Shown here: positions 52,549 through 63,328 of the stretch, in pieces
Layout: the number at the start of each line of letters is the position of its first letter
Position numbering within the stretch: position 1 is the first letter of the stretch
Assembly: GCA_000737985.1 (NCBI GenBank)
Contig: JNVT01000078.1
Location: forward strand, 105,324 to 169,323
Source of the DNA: Gammaproteobacteria bacterium MFB021
Lineage (GTDB): Bacteria; Pseudomonadota; Gammaproteobacteria; Pseudomonadales; Halomonadaceae
DNA: 64,000 nucleotides
Direction of reading: 5' to 3'
Notes under the pieces: generated by a model
The model's input: the letters and a program-made list of their open reading frames with translations, nothing else
Told to the model about the DNA's origin: nothing
The model's database searches: none
Translations under genes and position numbers: made by a program

Positions 52549-53585
52549 TCAGGCCGAGGCGAAGTGACAGGCGGCGCGGCTGACACCGGTGGTCTCCGCC
52601 ATGAGCGCCGGGCGGGTCTCACGGCACCGCGCCTGGGCCTTGGGGCAGCGCGGGTGGAAGGCGCAGCCGCTGGGCGGGTTGCTGGGGTCGGGCATGACGT
52701 CGCCCAGGCCGATGTCCGGTACCCCCAGCCCCGGCTCCGGCGTCAGCGCCGAGGCCAAAAGCGCCTGGGTGTAGGGGTGGCGTGGGGCGGCGAATATCTG
52801 CTCGCGGCTACCCTCCTCGACGATCCGCCCCAGATACATCACCGCGACCCGGTCGACCAGGTGCTCGACCACCGCCAGGTCGTGGCTGATGAACAGATAG
52901 GTCAGCCCGAACTCCTGCTTGAGATCGAGCAGCAGATTGAGAATCTGCGCCTGCACCGAGACATCCAGCGCCGAAGTGGGCTCGTCGCAGATCACGATGT
53001 CCGGGCGCATGATCAGCGCCCGGGCGATCGCCACGCGCTGGCGCTGGCCGCCGGAGAGCTGGCCCGGAAACTGCGTCGCGGCGCGCTGGGGCAGGCCCAC
53101 CAGATCGAGCGTCTCGGCGACCCGCCGGGCCCGCTCGCGCGGGGTGCCGATGCCGTGCACGCGCAGCGGCAGCTCGACGATCGCCGCCACCCGCTTGCGC
53201 GGATTGAGCGACGAATAGGGGTCCTGGAAGATCGGCTGAATATGCCGCGCCAGCGCCTTCTGCCCGGCATCCCCCAGCGGGCGGCCGTCGACGCGCACCT
53301 CGCCGGCGCTGGGTGTTACCAGCCCCAGCAGCATCTTGGCCAGGGTGCTCTTGCCGCAGCCGGACTCGCCGACCAGCCCCATCACCTGACCGCGCGGAAT
53401 CGCCAGCGAGACCTCGCTCACCGCCTGCAGCGCACGGCCGCGCTTGAACAGCCCGCCACCCAGGGTGTAGCGCTTGGAGAGCGCGCACAGTTCGAGCGCC
53501 GGCATGGTATCGATGTCGCCATCTGTCTCGGTGCCTGTAGGGGCGCCAGCCTGATCGGCCAGTGCGCCGGGGGACGATAGCGCGT

Positions 53586-53589
<4 letters not shown>
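52549..53589 (-). CDS. Peptide ABC transporter ATP-binding protein (DppF/OppF type)
   Basis: 346 residues. Walker A GLVGESGCGKSTLAKMLLG, signature LSGGQRQRVAIARAL, Walker B DIVICDEPTSALDVS, H-loop FISHDLAVV, and the C-terminal oligopeptide-specific extension with the Cys-rich motif FHPRCPKAQARCRETRP. The first ~35 residues (PGALADQAGAPTGTETDGD) are extra. ATGA overlap with the partner ATPase. Confidence 0.93.
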
Positions 53590-54607
<1,018 letters not shown>

Positions 54608-54608
<1 letters not shown>

Positions 54609-55555
54609 CAGTTACGCCCTCCCGGTGCGTTGAGGTCGCGCAATCCGTCACCCAGCAGGTTGATCGCCAGCACCAGCACGAACAGCGCCACGCCGGGAAT
54701 CGCGATCACCCACGGCTGAAAGAACATGTAGGCCTTGCCCTCGGCGACCATCAGCCCCCAGGAGGGCAGCGGCGGCTGTACGCCCATGCCCAGAAACGAC
54801 AGCGTCGCTTCGAGCAGGATGGCGTGGGCCATCTCCAGAGTGATCACCACGATCAGCGCCCCGGCGATGTTGGGCAGCACCTCACGCAGCAGGATATAGG
54901 GCAGCGAGCAGCCCAGGGTGCGCGCGGCATAGACGTACTCGGCATCGCGCAGCTGCTGGGTCACCGAGCGCGAGACCACCGCGAAGCGGTCCCACAGCAG
55001 CAGCCCCAGCAGCACGATCACCGTGGTCAGCGAACCGCCGGTGAGCGAGGCCAGGGCCAGCGCCACCAGCACCACCGGCATCGCCAGGCGGGTGGTGATG
55101 ATGTAGCTGATGAAGGCATCGACGCGGCCGCCGAAGTAGCCAGCGAGCACACCCAAGGTGGTGCCGATCACGCCCGAGATCAGCGCCGCCACCAGCCCGA
55201 TGACGAGCGAGATGCGGGTGCCGTAGATCAGCCGGCTGAGATAGTCGCGCCCCAGCTTGTCGGTACCCAGCACGTGCTCCCAGCTGCCCTTGTCGTGCCA
55301 TACCGGTGGCACCATGCGGTTGGAGATGTCCTGGAAATAGGGATCGTGGGGGGCCAGCAGCGGGGCGAACAGCGCGATCAGCACCGCCAGCCCGACACAC
55401 ACCAGGCCGATCGCCAGGCCGCGGTGGCCGAACACCTTGCGGGTCACCCGCGACCAGGCCGGGGGCGGCAGCGGTACTTCGCTCAGCGCACGGGCACGGC
55501 CGCCGGCGGCGGGTGCCCGCGAGGCGCGCGTCGGGGTCGAAGTCGAAACGGTCAT
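54608..55555 (-). CDS. Peptide ABC transporter permease (DppC/OppC type)
   Basis: 315 residues from MTVSTSTPTR (GAGGAGCCCGCC). N-terminal cytoplasmic part, first helix LAIGLVCVGLAVLIALFAPLL, OppC_N motif DPYFQDISNRMVPP, then the BPD_transp_1 domain with LVIGLVAALISGVIGTTLGV and the EAA loop EYVYAARTLGCSLPYILLREVLPN. Five or six helices. Confidence 0.93.
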
Positions 55556-55565
55556 GGCGGGCTCC

Positions 55566-56483
55566 TCAGCGGGTGCGGATGCGCGGATCGAGCGCCGCAT
55601 TGGCGATGTCCGCCAGCAGCGTCAGCACGATGTAGAACAGCGCGATGATCAACACCACCGCCTGCACCACCGGATAGTCGTTGCGCGAGATGGCGTCCCA
55701 GGCGAGCTGACCCAGCCCGCCGAGGGAGAACACCGACTCGATCACTACCGAACCGCCGAGCATGAAGCCGAGCTCCACTGCGGCCAGCGCCACCACCGGG
55801 ATGATGGCGTTGCGCAGGGCGTGCTTGAAGATCACCGCGGTGGTGGAGAGCCCCTTGGCCCGGGCGGTGCGGATATAGTCCGACTCCAGCACCTCGAGCA
55901 TGCCGGTGCGGGTCAGGCGCATCATCGCCGGGGTGGCGTAGTAGCCGAGCGCGATCGCCGGCAGGATGAAGTGCTCAAGCCCCCCACTGCCCGCCGCCGG
56001 CAGCCACTTGAGGGTGACCGCGAAGACCACGATCAGGGTCAGGCCGAACCAGAAGCTGGGCATCGCCTGCCCCACTACCGCGAACAGCAGCGCCAGGCGG
56101 TCGACCCAGCTGTCGCGCTTGAGCGCGGCGACCACCCCGAGCGGGATCGAGATGCACACCGCCAGCCCCAGCGCCAGGCCGCCCAGGGTCAGGGTGATCG
56201 GCATGCGCTCGACGATCAGCTCGACCACCGTGCTCTGGTAGTAGTAGGAGCGCCCGAAATCGAACTGCAGCGCCCCGCCCAGCCAGTCGAGATACTGGCT
56301 CACGATGGGGCGATCGAGCCCGTACTCGGTGCGGATCTGCGCGACCTGTTCGGCGGTCGCCTCCGGCCCGGCGATCGACGTCGCCAGATCCCCCGACAGA
56401 TGCAGCAGCATGAAGCTGACCACCGAGATGGTCAGTGCCACGCCCAGCGCCACCAGCAGGCGACGCACGATGAATGTGCCCAT
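55566..56483 (-). CDS. Peptide ABC transporter permease (DppB/OppB type)
   Basis: 305 residues from MGTFIVRRLL, the normal DppB opening; the frame runs 20 codons further upstream without coding sense. Features: LLVALGVALTISVVSFMLLHL, RTEYGLDRPIVSQYLDWLGG, EAA loop SDYIRTARAKGLSTTAVIFKHALRNA, SVFSLGGLGQLAWDAI. Ten bases separate it from the next permease. Confidence 0.93.
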   Translation of the reverse strand: MGTFIVRRLLVALGVALTISVVSFMLLHLSGDLATSIAGPEATAEQVAQIRTEYGLDRPIVSQYLDWLGGALQFDFGRSYYYQSTVVELIVERMPITLTLGGLALGLAVCISIPLGVVAALKRDSWVDRLALLFAVVGQAMPSFWFGLTLIVVFAVTLKWLPAAGSGGLEHFILPAIALGYYATPAMMRLTRTGMLEVLESDYIRTARAKGLSTTAVIFKHALRNAIIPVVALAAVELGFMLGGSVVIESVFSLGGLGQLAWDAISRNDYPVVQAVVLIIALFYIVLTLLADIANAALDPRIRTR

Positions 56484-56545
56484 AAGCTGAACGCCTCTCC
56501 CCGTCTCTCCTGACGCTGTCAACGCTCGCGTCGACAGCGTCACCC

Positions 56546-56601
56546 TCCTCTCGTCACACTTCTCTCGTCACCCTTCTCTCGTCACCCTTCTCTCGTCACC
56601 C
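56546..56601. repeat. Four 14-bp tandem repeats (TTCTCTCGTCACCC)
   Basis: Three exact copies (56560-56601) and one variant (56546-56559) between the binding-protein gene and the permease. They may affect the ratio of binding protein to permease through mRNA structure. Confidence 0.85.
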
Positions 56602-56625
56602 GATGCGTCGCGACGGCTCTCCAAC

Positions 56626-56645
56626 GCCCCGGCGCTGACCGGGGC
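56626..56645 (-). terminator. Intercistronic hairpin after the binding-protein gene
   Basis: GCCCCGG-CGCTGA-CCGGGGC, 21 bases past the binding-protein stop on the minus strand. No T-tract; probably an mRNA-stabilising or partial-termination element that keeps the binding protein in excess. Confidence 0.5.
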
Positions 56646-56665
56646 GCGGCTTCACGACCGCCGGA

Positions 56666-58186
56666 TCACTTCCAGCTCGCCTCGGTGAAGCGCGGCAGCT
56701 CGTCCGGGTAGGGGGTGAAGTTCAGATCCGAGGTGTAGGCGTAGTAGGTCGAGTAGGAGAACAGCGGCGCCCAGTAGGCTTGCTGGGAGATCCGCGCCAG
56801 CGCCTGGCGGTAGTTCTCGCGGCGCACCTCGGGGTCCGTCGAGGTGTCGGCGGTCTCGAGCCAGGACTCGACCTGCGGGTCCTGCCACAGATCGTCGGCA
56901 CCGCCGCCGAAGTAGACGCTGGTGAAGGCCGAGGCGTCGTTGACCGAGTAGGAGCCCCAGGTCTTGAACGACATGTCGGTCTTGCCACTGCGCTGCTGAT
57001 CGAGCAGCGCCGCCGAGGTCATGAAGCGCAGATTGGCGCGGATACCCACGTTGCGCAGGTCGCCGATCATCGCCTCGGCGTAGTCGCGCTCGCGGTAGGC
57101 GTAGAGATCGATCTCGAAGCCGTCCGGGTAGCCGGCTTCCGCCAGCAGCGCGCGCGCCTTGTCCGGGTCATAGGCGTACTGGACCACGTCCTGGGTCTCG
57201 CAGCCGAACTGGGCCGGGAAGCACGGCGCGTAGAGCGCCCGGCTGCCTCCGCGCACCAGGTTGTCGGCCATGCCCTGGCGGTTGATGGCGTGGTTGATCG
57301 CCTGGCGCACCTCGAGCTTGCTCAGCGGCGAGGCTTCGCGGTTGGCGGCATCGAAGGAGAGATAGCCGACCCGCATGGTCTCGCCGCTGGCCACGGTGAC
57401 ACCGGGCATGCCCTGCATCTGCTCGGCCTGATCCGCCGGCACCCGCCAGATCCAGTCGACCTGCCCGGTCATCAGTTGGGCCACGCGGGAGTCCTGATCG
57501 GGGATCACCTTGAACTCGATGTTGCCGATCTTCGGCTGGCCCAGCGGGCTGTCGGCGAAGTAGTCCGGGTTACGCGTGAGCTTGACGCCCTCCCCCGGTT
57601 TCACCTCGGTGATGCGATAGGGGCCGGTACCGATCGGATGCCGGCTGAATTCGGCCAGGCCGACCTTCTGGAAGTACTGATCGGGATAGACCGGCGTCGG
57701 CCCGGAGAGATACTCCAGCGCCGCCGGGAACGGCTGCTTGAGATGGAAGCGCACCTGGAAATCACCCAGCTTCTCGACGCTCTCGATCCAGTCGACGTTC
57801 TGGCGCGTGACCACCTTGGAGTCGGGCGAGACCACGTAGTTGAAGGTGAATACCACGTCGTCGGCATCGAACGGTTCCCCGTTCTGGAAGCTCACACCCT
57901 GGCGCAGGGTCATGTCCAGCGTGGTGGGGTCGACCCAGTGCCACTCGGTGGCCAGCTGCGGCTGATACTGATTGGTCTGCGGATTGCGGTAGATCAGGGT
58001 ATCCCAGGCCAGATGCGAGAGGATCACCCCTTCGCGCACGTTGTTGTGGTAGGGGCTGACGTTCTCCGGCTCGGTATCGGAAGCGTAGACCAGGGTGTCG
58101 TCGGCCTTGCCGGCCAGGGCGGGCAGCGAGAGGCAGCACAGGGTGGTGCCGACCAGCACGCGATGGAGCACGGTAGTGGAGCGCAT
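56666..58186 (-). CDS. Peptide ABC transporter periplasmic binding protein (SBP family 5)
   Basis: 506 residues. Signal peptide about 1-25 (VLVGTTLCCLSLPALAG). Family 5 features: TLVYASDTEPENVSPYHNN, HLAWDTLIYRNPQTNQY, LRQGVSFQNGEPFDADDVVF, GTGPYRITEVKPGEGVKLTRNPDYF, and EVRQAINHAINRQ. First gene of a seven-gene minus-strand operon: binding protein, two permeases, two ATPases, two M20 peptidases. The substrate, peptides or acyl-amino acids, is suggested by the peptidases. A LysR gene, frameshifted, is divergent. Confidence 0.92.
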   Translation of the reverse strand: MRSTTVLHRVLVGTTLCCLSLPALAGKADDTLVYASDTEPENVSPYHNNVREGVILSHLAWDTLIYRNPQTNQYQPQLATEWHWVDPTTLDMTLRQGVSFQNGEPFDADDVVFTFNYVVSPDSKVVTRQNVDWIESVEKLGDFQVRFHLKQPFPAALEYLSGPTPVYPDQYFQKVGLAEFSRHPIGTGPYRITEVKPGEGVKLTRNPDYFADSPLGQPKIGNIEFKVIPDQDSRVAQLMTGQVDWIWRVPADQAEQMQGMPGVTVASGETMRVGYLSFDAANREASPLSKLEVRQAINHAINRQGMADNLVRGGSRALYAPCFPAQFGCETQDVVQYAYDPDKARALLAEAGYPDGFEIDLYAYRERDYAEAMIGDLRNVGIRANLRFMTSAALLDQQRSGKTDMSFKTWGSYSVNDASAFTSVYFGGGADDLWQDPQVESWLETADTSTDPEVRRENYRQALARISQQAYWAPLFSYSTYYAYTSDLNFTPYPDELPRFTEASWK

Positions 58187-58205
58187 ATCGACCTCGTCTT
58201 GTTGT

Positions 58206-58273
58206 TACTGTCGTCGTTGATGCTGTCGTCTGTTTATTGGCTGTCGCTTGTTGGCTGTCGTTTTCAGCTGTCG
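58206..58273. repeat. CTGTCG-containing direct repeats upstream of the peptide operon
   Basis: ACTGTCG (58206) and GCTGTCG (58221, 58239, 58253, 58267) recur at 14-18 base steps. In the 264-base divergent region with the LysR gene; could be slippage or regulator contacts. Confidence 0.5.
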
Positions 58274-58450
58274 CCTTGAATGCCGTTACGGGATGCCGTC
58301 GGGTGATGAGTCAGAAGCGCCGGCGAGCAAGCTCGCTCGAGATGGCGCCTGAAAATCAAGCTATCGAAGGGAAAAACATGCCACAAGTATCATGTTTCGA
58401 TGGCATCCTTGCCGTATCGGCAAACCTTAATAAAAACAGGGCAACACACC

Positions 58451-59369
58451 ATGGCCAGCTCCCATCGCGCGTTGCAGGAGACCGCCCTGCGCTACTTCCT
58501 GGCGGTGATCAAGTGGGGGTCCATCAGTGAGGCGTCGGCCCATCTCAACGTCGCCGCCTCCGCAATCAGCCGTCAGATCGCGCGGCTCGAGACCGAACTC
58601 GACACCCAGCTGTTCGAGCGCCGCGCCCGCGGCATGATCCCCAGTGCAGCGGGTGAGCTGCTGGCGCTGCATGCGCGGCGCCAGCAGTTGGAGAGCGAGC
58701 GCGTGGTGGGCGAGATCCAGGGCTTGCGGGGGCTGCAGCGCGGCACCGTGCGCCTAGCCAGTTCGGAGGGGTTCGCGGTCGACTTTCTGCCCAAGGCGAT
58801 CGCCGAGTTCCGCCACGCCTACGCCGGCATCCTGTTCCGGCTCAACGTGGCCTCACCCGCCGAGGTGACGCGCCAGGTGCGCGAGGGCGAGGTGGATATC
58901 GGGCTCACTTTCAGTCTGGCGCCGCAGCCCGACGTGCGCGTCGAGCACCGCCAGCGCTCGCCGATCCTGGCGCTGATGTCCCCCAACCATCCGCTGGCCG
59001 GCAGGCGTCAGCTCAAGCTGGCTCAGTTGCAGCCCCACGCCATGCTGTTGCCGCCACCGGAGACCACCCTGCGCCAGCTGTTCGATATCTGCTGTGGCCA
59101 GCAGAATCTGATCTTCACCTCGGTATTCACCAGCAACTACTATCGAGTCGATGCTCAACTGCGCCATCTTCGGCGGTGGTATCGCACTCGCCGGGGAGCT
59201 CTCCATCCGCCAGCGGCTGGCGCAGCAGCGGCTGGTGGCGATCCCCATCGTCGACGCCGGCATGGACGCCCGCCACATCGAAGTGCAGACCCTGACCAAC
59301 CGCACCCTGCCGGCGGCCACGGCGGCCTTCGTGGCGCACCTCAAGCAGGCGATGGCCGCCCCGGCCTGA
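58451..59369 (+). pseudogene. LysR-family regulator, frameshifted near 59145-59151
   Basis: LysR regulator of about 305 residues with one disruption. N-terminal helix-turn-helix YFLAVIKWGSISEASAHLNV, SAISRQIARLETELDTQLFERR; effector domain to TSVFTSNYYRV in frame 2. From there the frame turns into Arg/His/Pro-rich nonsense up to 59410, while the +1-shifted frame from 59151 gives the proper LysR end (MLNCAIFGGGIALAGELSIR, then LVAIPIVDAGMDARHIEVQT, stop at 59369). One extra base in CGAGTCGATG explains it. Divergent from the peptide operon, its natural target. Either a true inactivation or a sequencing error. Confidence 0.82.
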
Positions 59370-59387
59370 GGCGGCGCGCGCAGGACT

Positions 59388-59600
59388 TCAAGCGGCGTGA
59401 CACTTCTTGAACTTCTTCCCACTACCGCACGGGCAAGGGTCGTTACGCCCGACATCCTTGAGCGCATTGCGCACCGGCGCCTGGGGCGTGTAATGGTGGT
59501 GCTGACAGTGCGGGCCGTGGACGTGACCAGCGGCGCCGTGGTCATGTTCATGGGCGTGATCGTGGCCACAATCGGGGCCGTGGACGTGGGGCTGGGTCAT
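59388..59600 (-). CDS. His-rich SEC-C motif protein
   Basis: 70 residues. N-terminal half has 15 or so His with Cys ([18 protein letters not shown], then [10 protein letters not shown]), C-terminal half is the zinc-binding SEC-C motif [17 protein letters not shown] small cytoplasmic metal-binding protein, perhaps a zinc or nickel store or chaperone. Convergent with the LysR gene end, 18 bases apart. Confidence 0.85.
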   Translation of the reverse strand: MTQPHVHGPDCGHDHAHEHDHGAAGHVHGPHCQHHHYTPQAPVRNALKDVGRNDPCPCGSGKKFKKCHAA

Positions 59601-59668
59601 GCCGAGTACTCGTGAGGGGGAGAAAGGCGACGATTATCTCCCAAGCCCTCCTCTCCCGCCACGCCATC

Positions 59669-59962
59669 TCAGGCCTTGAGTTCGATCTCGACGAACACGA
59701 ACTCCTCGTCGTTGGGGTTGATCACATTGTGCTCGACGCCGCGCTCGCGGTAGTAGGAGACGCCGCTCTCCAGCGTCGAGAAGGTGTGGCCGTCCAGGGT
59801 CTCGAGATCGAGCTTGCCGGTGCTCTGGGGTACCACCACGTAGTCACAGTCGTGCACGTGCCAGCCGGTCTCGGCACCGGGGGCGAAACGCCACTCGGTG
59901 ACACGCACACGGGCGTTGTCGATCTGGACGCTGGACTGGGCCTGGGGGCGGTCGGTAAACAT
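59669..59962 (-). CDS. Small cupin-domain protein
   Basis: 97 residues from MFTDRPQAQS (ATGAGGTTCGTC upstream). Single cupin barrel: motif 1 GWHVHDCDYVVVP with two His, motif 2 YYRERGVEHNVINPNDEEFVF. Probable metal-dependent enzyme or sensor; substrate unknown. Confidence 0.83.
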   Translation of the reverse strand: MFTDRPQAQSSVQIDNARVRVTEWRFAPGAETGWHVHDCDYVVVPQSTGKLDLETLDGHTFSTLESGVSYYRERGVEHNVINPNDEEFVFVEIELKA

Positions 59963-60095
59963 ATGACGAACCTCATGAAAAACGAGTACCGGGCACGGTG
60001 GCGTGCCCAGCAAGAGCGTGTAAAGACTGAATGGAAAGACAGGGTGTAAAGACTCGGCGCTCTCCTCGTCGGACAGCGCCAGGGGGTTATGAATC

Positions 60096-60241
60096 CTAGG
60101 GTTTGCACGAAAAGTCAGCGAGCGAAGGCAAGACAAGGCAAAAATCGGCGAAAACGCGGAGTTTACGAGGTGTAAATGAGCATTTTGAGCCGATTTTTAA
60201 CGCCGTATTGCCGAGCGTAGGTAGTTTTCGTACAGAGCCTA
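60096..60241. mobile_element. MITE-like element, copy B (146 bp, inverted relative to copy A)
   Basis: Terminal inverted repeats TAGGGTTTGCACGAAAAGTC and (reverse complement of the right end) TAGGCTCTGTACGAAAACTA, 15 of 20 alike. The interior is nearly identical to copy A read on the opposite strand, including the AAAAATCGGC/GCCGATTTTT arms. Its right-hand CTAG supplies the TAG stop of glpQ. Confidence 0.78.
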
Positions 60242-61393
60242 GAACCCCTCGCGGGTCAGAATCGCCCCCTGATCCCCCACCGGGCGGCCGAGAAACTCGA
60301 GCAGCGCCGCGGGGCGATTGGTGAAGAAGCCATCGACGCCGTTGTCGTGATAGCGGGCGAAATCCGCCGGCTCGTCGACGGTGTAGGCGTGGACCAGCAG
60401 GCCGTCGTCATGCGCCAGACTGACCATCCACGGCGCCGCCAGCTCCATGTAGCTGAACTGACTGCTGAAGGGCCCGTCATGATCGTGCTGCACGGTGGAG
60501 GGCCCAACACCGATGGCGCCATGCGCCTTGGCCACATCGAGCCACGCCTGGTAAGCCGCCGGCGACGCCACCTGCTGGCGCGCGTAGTAGTCGGCGTCGC
60601 TCTCGTGCTCGCCCTGGGGTTCGCTCGGCGCGGCGTCGATACCGCCCTCACCCAGCCACAGCAGCAGTACCCGCGGTACCTGGGGCATGGTCTCCTCCAG
60701 CGCCGCGAGGCTGGCCTTGGAGAAGGTCTGCAGGATGACCCGCGCCTTGCCGTCGGCGACCTTGACCGCGTCACCGCTGGCCGGTGCCCAGGCGCCGGCG
60801 CCCTCCCCCAGCCAGCCGCGCGCGGTGAGCTTGTCGCGCAGATCGCGCTCGATCCCGGGGAACTGCTCCGGCACCTTGGTCTCGATGTAGAGCCCGGGAT
60901 GGTTGGCGCCGCCTTCGGCGATATCGATCACCTCGTCGAGGGTCAGGATCTTGAGCCCGGCATAGGCGTCGCGGGCGCGCTCGGGGTAACTCGCATTGAA
61001 CCAGCTGCCGGCATCGAGCTGCTTGAGCTCGGCCAGGGTGAAGGCGGAGATTGGCGCATCGGCGCGCTCGGGGAAGACCTCGGCAACGTTGGTGTTACGC
61101 CCCAGGGTGTTGTCGTGAAAGGCCACCAGCTGGCCATCGCGGGTGCGCTGCAGGTCGAGTTCGAGATAATCCGCGCCCAGATCGCGGGCCAGCAGATAGG
61201 CCGGCCGGGTCGACTCGGGGGCCTGATAGGAAGCGCCACGGTGCGCGATCACCGCATTGCAGGGCACCGGCACCTTGGCGCACAGCGTCGCACCCGGCGT
61301 GGCGGATTGGGCCATGGCGAGCGGCGCCATGCCCGCGCCCAGACTCAGGCTCAGCGCGCCCAGGGCCAGGGCGGATTTCCAGTGAATCGACAT
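60239..61393 (-). CDS. glpQ: Glycerophosphodiester phosphodiesterase
   Basis: 384 residues. Signal peptide about 1-28 (LGAGMAPLAMA-QS), so periplasmic. GDPD active-site motifs: VIAHRGASYQAPEST and YLELDLQRTRDGQLVAFHD (catalytic His pair and metal-binding Glu/Asp), LYIETKVPEQFPG, and the closing GVDGFFTNRPAALLEFL. Splits glycerophosphodiesters into glycerol-3-phosphate and alcohol. The stop codon and the last base of the gene lie in the terminus of a MITE copy, so the natural C-terminus may have been altered slightly. Confidence 0.93.
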   Translation of the reverse strand: MSIHWKSALALGALSLSLGAGMAPLAMAQSATPGATLCAKVPVPCNAVIAHRGASYQAPESTRPAYLLARDLGADYLELDLQRTRDGQLVAFHDNTLGRNTNVAEVFPERADAPISAFTLAELKQLDAGSWFNASYPERARDAYAGLKILTLDEVIDIAEGGANHPGLYIETKVPEQFPGIERDLRDKLTARGWLGEGAGAWAPASGDAVKVADGKARVILQTFSKASLAALEETMPQVPRVLLLWLGEGGIDAAPSEPQGEHESDADYYARQQVASPAAYQAWLDVAKAHGAIGVGPSTVQHDHDGPFSSQFSYMELAAPWMVSLAHDDGLLVHAYTVDEPADFARYHDNGVDGFFTNRPAALLEFLGRPVGDQGAILTREGF

Positions 61394-61722
61394 ATCCTGT
61401 TCTCCTTGTTTGATACCTTTGCGCCACGCACAGTGCGCATACGACAGATCCTCTTGCCGACAGATCCTCTCGTCGTAGCCCTCCAGTGTAGCGCTTCACC
61501 ACGGCCGCGTTCGCGACGAAGCGTGACCGGGATAGCGGCGGACGCAGACATACGTTAAGCTGCCGGCCATCGCCATGACCTGTCTGGCCGTCGTCACGCG
61601 AAGCGGATAACTCTGACGACCCATCTGATCGGCGCCCCACCGGCGCACCTGCCAGCACTGGCTTTTCCCCGGCAGCGCGTAGCCGCTTCGCTACGCCATC
61701 CGCCGCGACTAGAGATTACCGA
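61394..61722. promoter_or_regulatory. 329-bp region between divergent glpQ and rhlE
   Basis: No supported gene. Holds both promoters and probably a long rhlE leader. A hairpin GCGTAGC-CGCTTC-GCTACGC lies at 61677-61696, 27 bases before the rhlE ATG, and could block its ribosome site; CGACAGATCCTCT is repeated at about 61442-61474. Confidence 0.45.
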
Positions 61723-63198
61723 ATGTCTTTTGATTCACTGGGCCTGAGCGCCCCGTTGCTGAAAGCCGTGGCCGAAGAAGGCTACGACACCCCCTCCCCG
61801 ATTCAGGCCCAGGCCATCCCCGCCGTACTCGACGGCCGTGACGTGATGGCCGCGGCGCAGACCGGCACCGGCAAGACCGCCGGCTTCACCCTGCCGATTC
61901 TGCAGCGTCTTTCCGAGGCCCAGCGCCCCAACGGCCGCCCGGTGCGTGCGCTGATCCTGACCCCGACCCGCGAACTGGCGGCCCAGGTCGGCGAAAGCGT
62001 CGAGACCTACGGCAAGCATCTGCCGCTGACCAGCGCGGTGGTCTTCGGCGGGGTCAAGATCAACCCGCAGATCGCCAAGCTGAAGTCCGGCGTGGACATC
62101 CTTGTAGCCACCCCCGGGCGTCTGCTCGACCTGCACCAGCAGAAGGCGGTGTCGTTCGAAGCGCTCGAAGTGCTGGTGCTCGACGAAGCCGACCGCATGC
62201 TAGACATGGGCTTCATCCACGATATCCGCCGCATCCTCAAGGTGCTGCCGGCGAAGCGCCAGAACCTGCTGTTCTCGGCCACCTTCTCCCAGGATATCCG
62301 CAACCTGGCCAAGAGCATCGTCAACGACCCGGTGGAGGTCTCGGTGACCCCGCGCAACACCGCGGCGGCCACGGTGACCCAGTGGGTGCATCCGGTGGAC
62401 AAGAGCCGCAAGCCGGCGCTGCTGTCGCACCTGATCCAGACCCACCAGTGGCAGCAGGTGCTGGTCTTCACCCGTACCAAGCACGGCGCCAACCGCCTGA
62501 CCAAGTATCTCGAAGGCCAGGGCATCGAAGCCGCGGCGATCCACGGCAACAAGAGCCAGAACGCGCGCACCAAGGCGCTGGCCGATTTCAAGAACGGTGA
62601 TGTCCGCGCGCTGGTGGCGACCGATATCGCCGCCCGCGGCCTGGATATCGACCAGCTGCCGCAGGTGGTCAACTTCGAGCTGCCCAACGTGCCGGAGGAT
62701 TACGTCCACCGTATCGGGCGTACCGGGCGCGCCGGCGCCAGCGGCCAGGCGGTCTCGCTGGTGAGCCTGGACGAGAAGAAGGAGCTGGCCGGCATCGAGC
62801 GGCTGATCAGCCAGCGTCTGGAGAGCCAGACGGTGAGCGGCTTCGAGCCGACGCCTGGCGGCGGCCCCAAGGTCGACGAGAACGAAGGTCGCCCGCCGCG
62901 GCCCCCGCGTCGCCAGGGTGGCGGCCGTAACGGTTCCGGACCGCAGCGCAGCGGCGGTAACCGCAGCGATGGCGGCCAGCGCAGTGGCAACCGCAGCGAC
63001 AGCGGCCAGCGCCGTGCCAGCGACAATCGTGGTAATGACAACCGCGGCAATGACAATCGTGGCAACGAGATTCGTGGCAACGACAATCGTAGCGGCGAGA
63101 ACCGCGGCAACGAGTCGACCGCACCGCGGCGTCGCCGCTCGCGTGGCGGCCGGGGTCGCGGCAGCGGCAATGGCGGCGCGGCCAGCGGCAACCGCTGA
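61723..63198 (+). CDS. rhlE: DEAD-box RNA helicase RhlE
   Basis: 491 residues. Q motif ([26 protein letters not shown]), motif [10 protein letters not shown], Ia [29 protein letters not shown], then [27 protein letters not shown] and [10 protein letters not shown]. The tail (about 395-491) is Arg/Gly/Asn-rich with repeated RGNDN units coded by 15-bp repeats near 63025-63110, then a basic [12 protein letters not shown] stretch, fitting RNA binding. Unwinds RNA in ribosome assembly or decay. Confidence 0.95.
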   Translation: MSFDSLGLSAPLLKAVAEEGYDTPSPIQAQAIPAVLDGRDVMAAAQTGTGKTAGFTLPILQRLSEAQRPNGRPVRALILTPTRELAAQVGESVETYGKHLPLTSAVVFGGVKINPQIAKLKSGVDILVATPGRLLDLHQQKAVSFEALEVLVLDEADRMLDMGFIHDIRRILKVLPAKRQNLLFSATFSQDIRNLAKSIVNDPVEVSVTPRNTAAATVTQWVHPVDKSRKPALLSHLIQTHQWQQVLVFTRTKHGANRLTKYLEGQGIEAAAIHGNKSQNARTKALADFKNGDVRALVATDIAARGLDIDQLPQVVNFELPNVPEDYVHRIGRTGRAGASGQAVSLVSLDEKKELAGIERLISQRLESQTVSGFEPTPGGGPKVDENEGRPPRPPRRQGGGRNGSGPQRSGGNRSDGGQRSGNRSDSGQRRASDNRGNDNRGNDNRGNEIRGNDNRSGENRGNESTAPRRRRSRGGRGRGSGNGGAASGNR

Positions 63199-63221
63199 GC
63201 CCTACGCTAGACGCTAAACCA

Positions 63222-63251
63222 CAGACGCCACCGCATTTGCGGTGGCGTCTG
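63222..63251 (+). terminator. Terminator after rhlE
   Basis: Perfect 13-bp stem CAGACGCCACCGC/GCGGTGGCGTCTG, loop ATTT, then CGTTTC. Confidence 0.78.
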
Positions 63252-63328
63252 CGTTTCAGGCCCGGTATGGAGGTATGAAAGTAGAGATGAGGCGGATCGC
63301 GAGCGCCGGGTAACGGCGGCTCGCCCGC

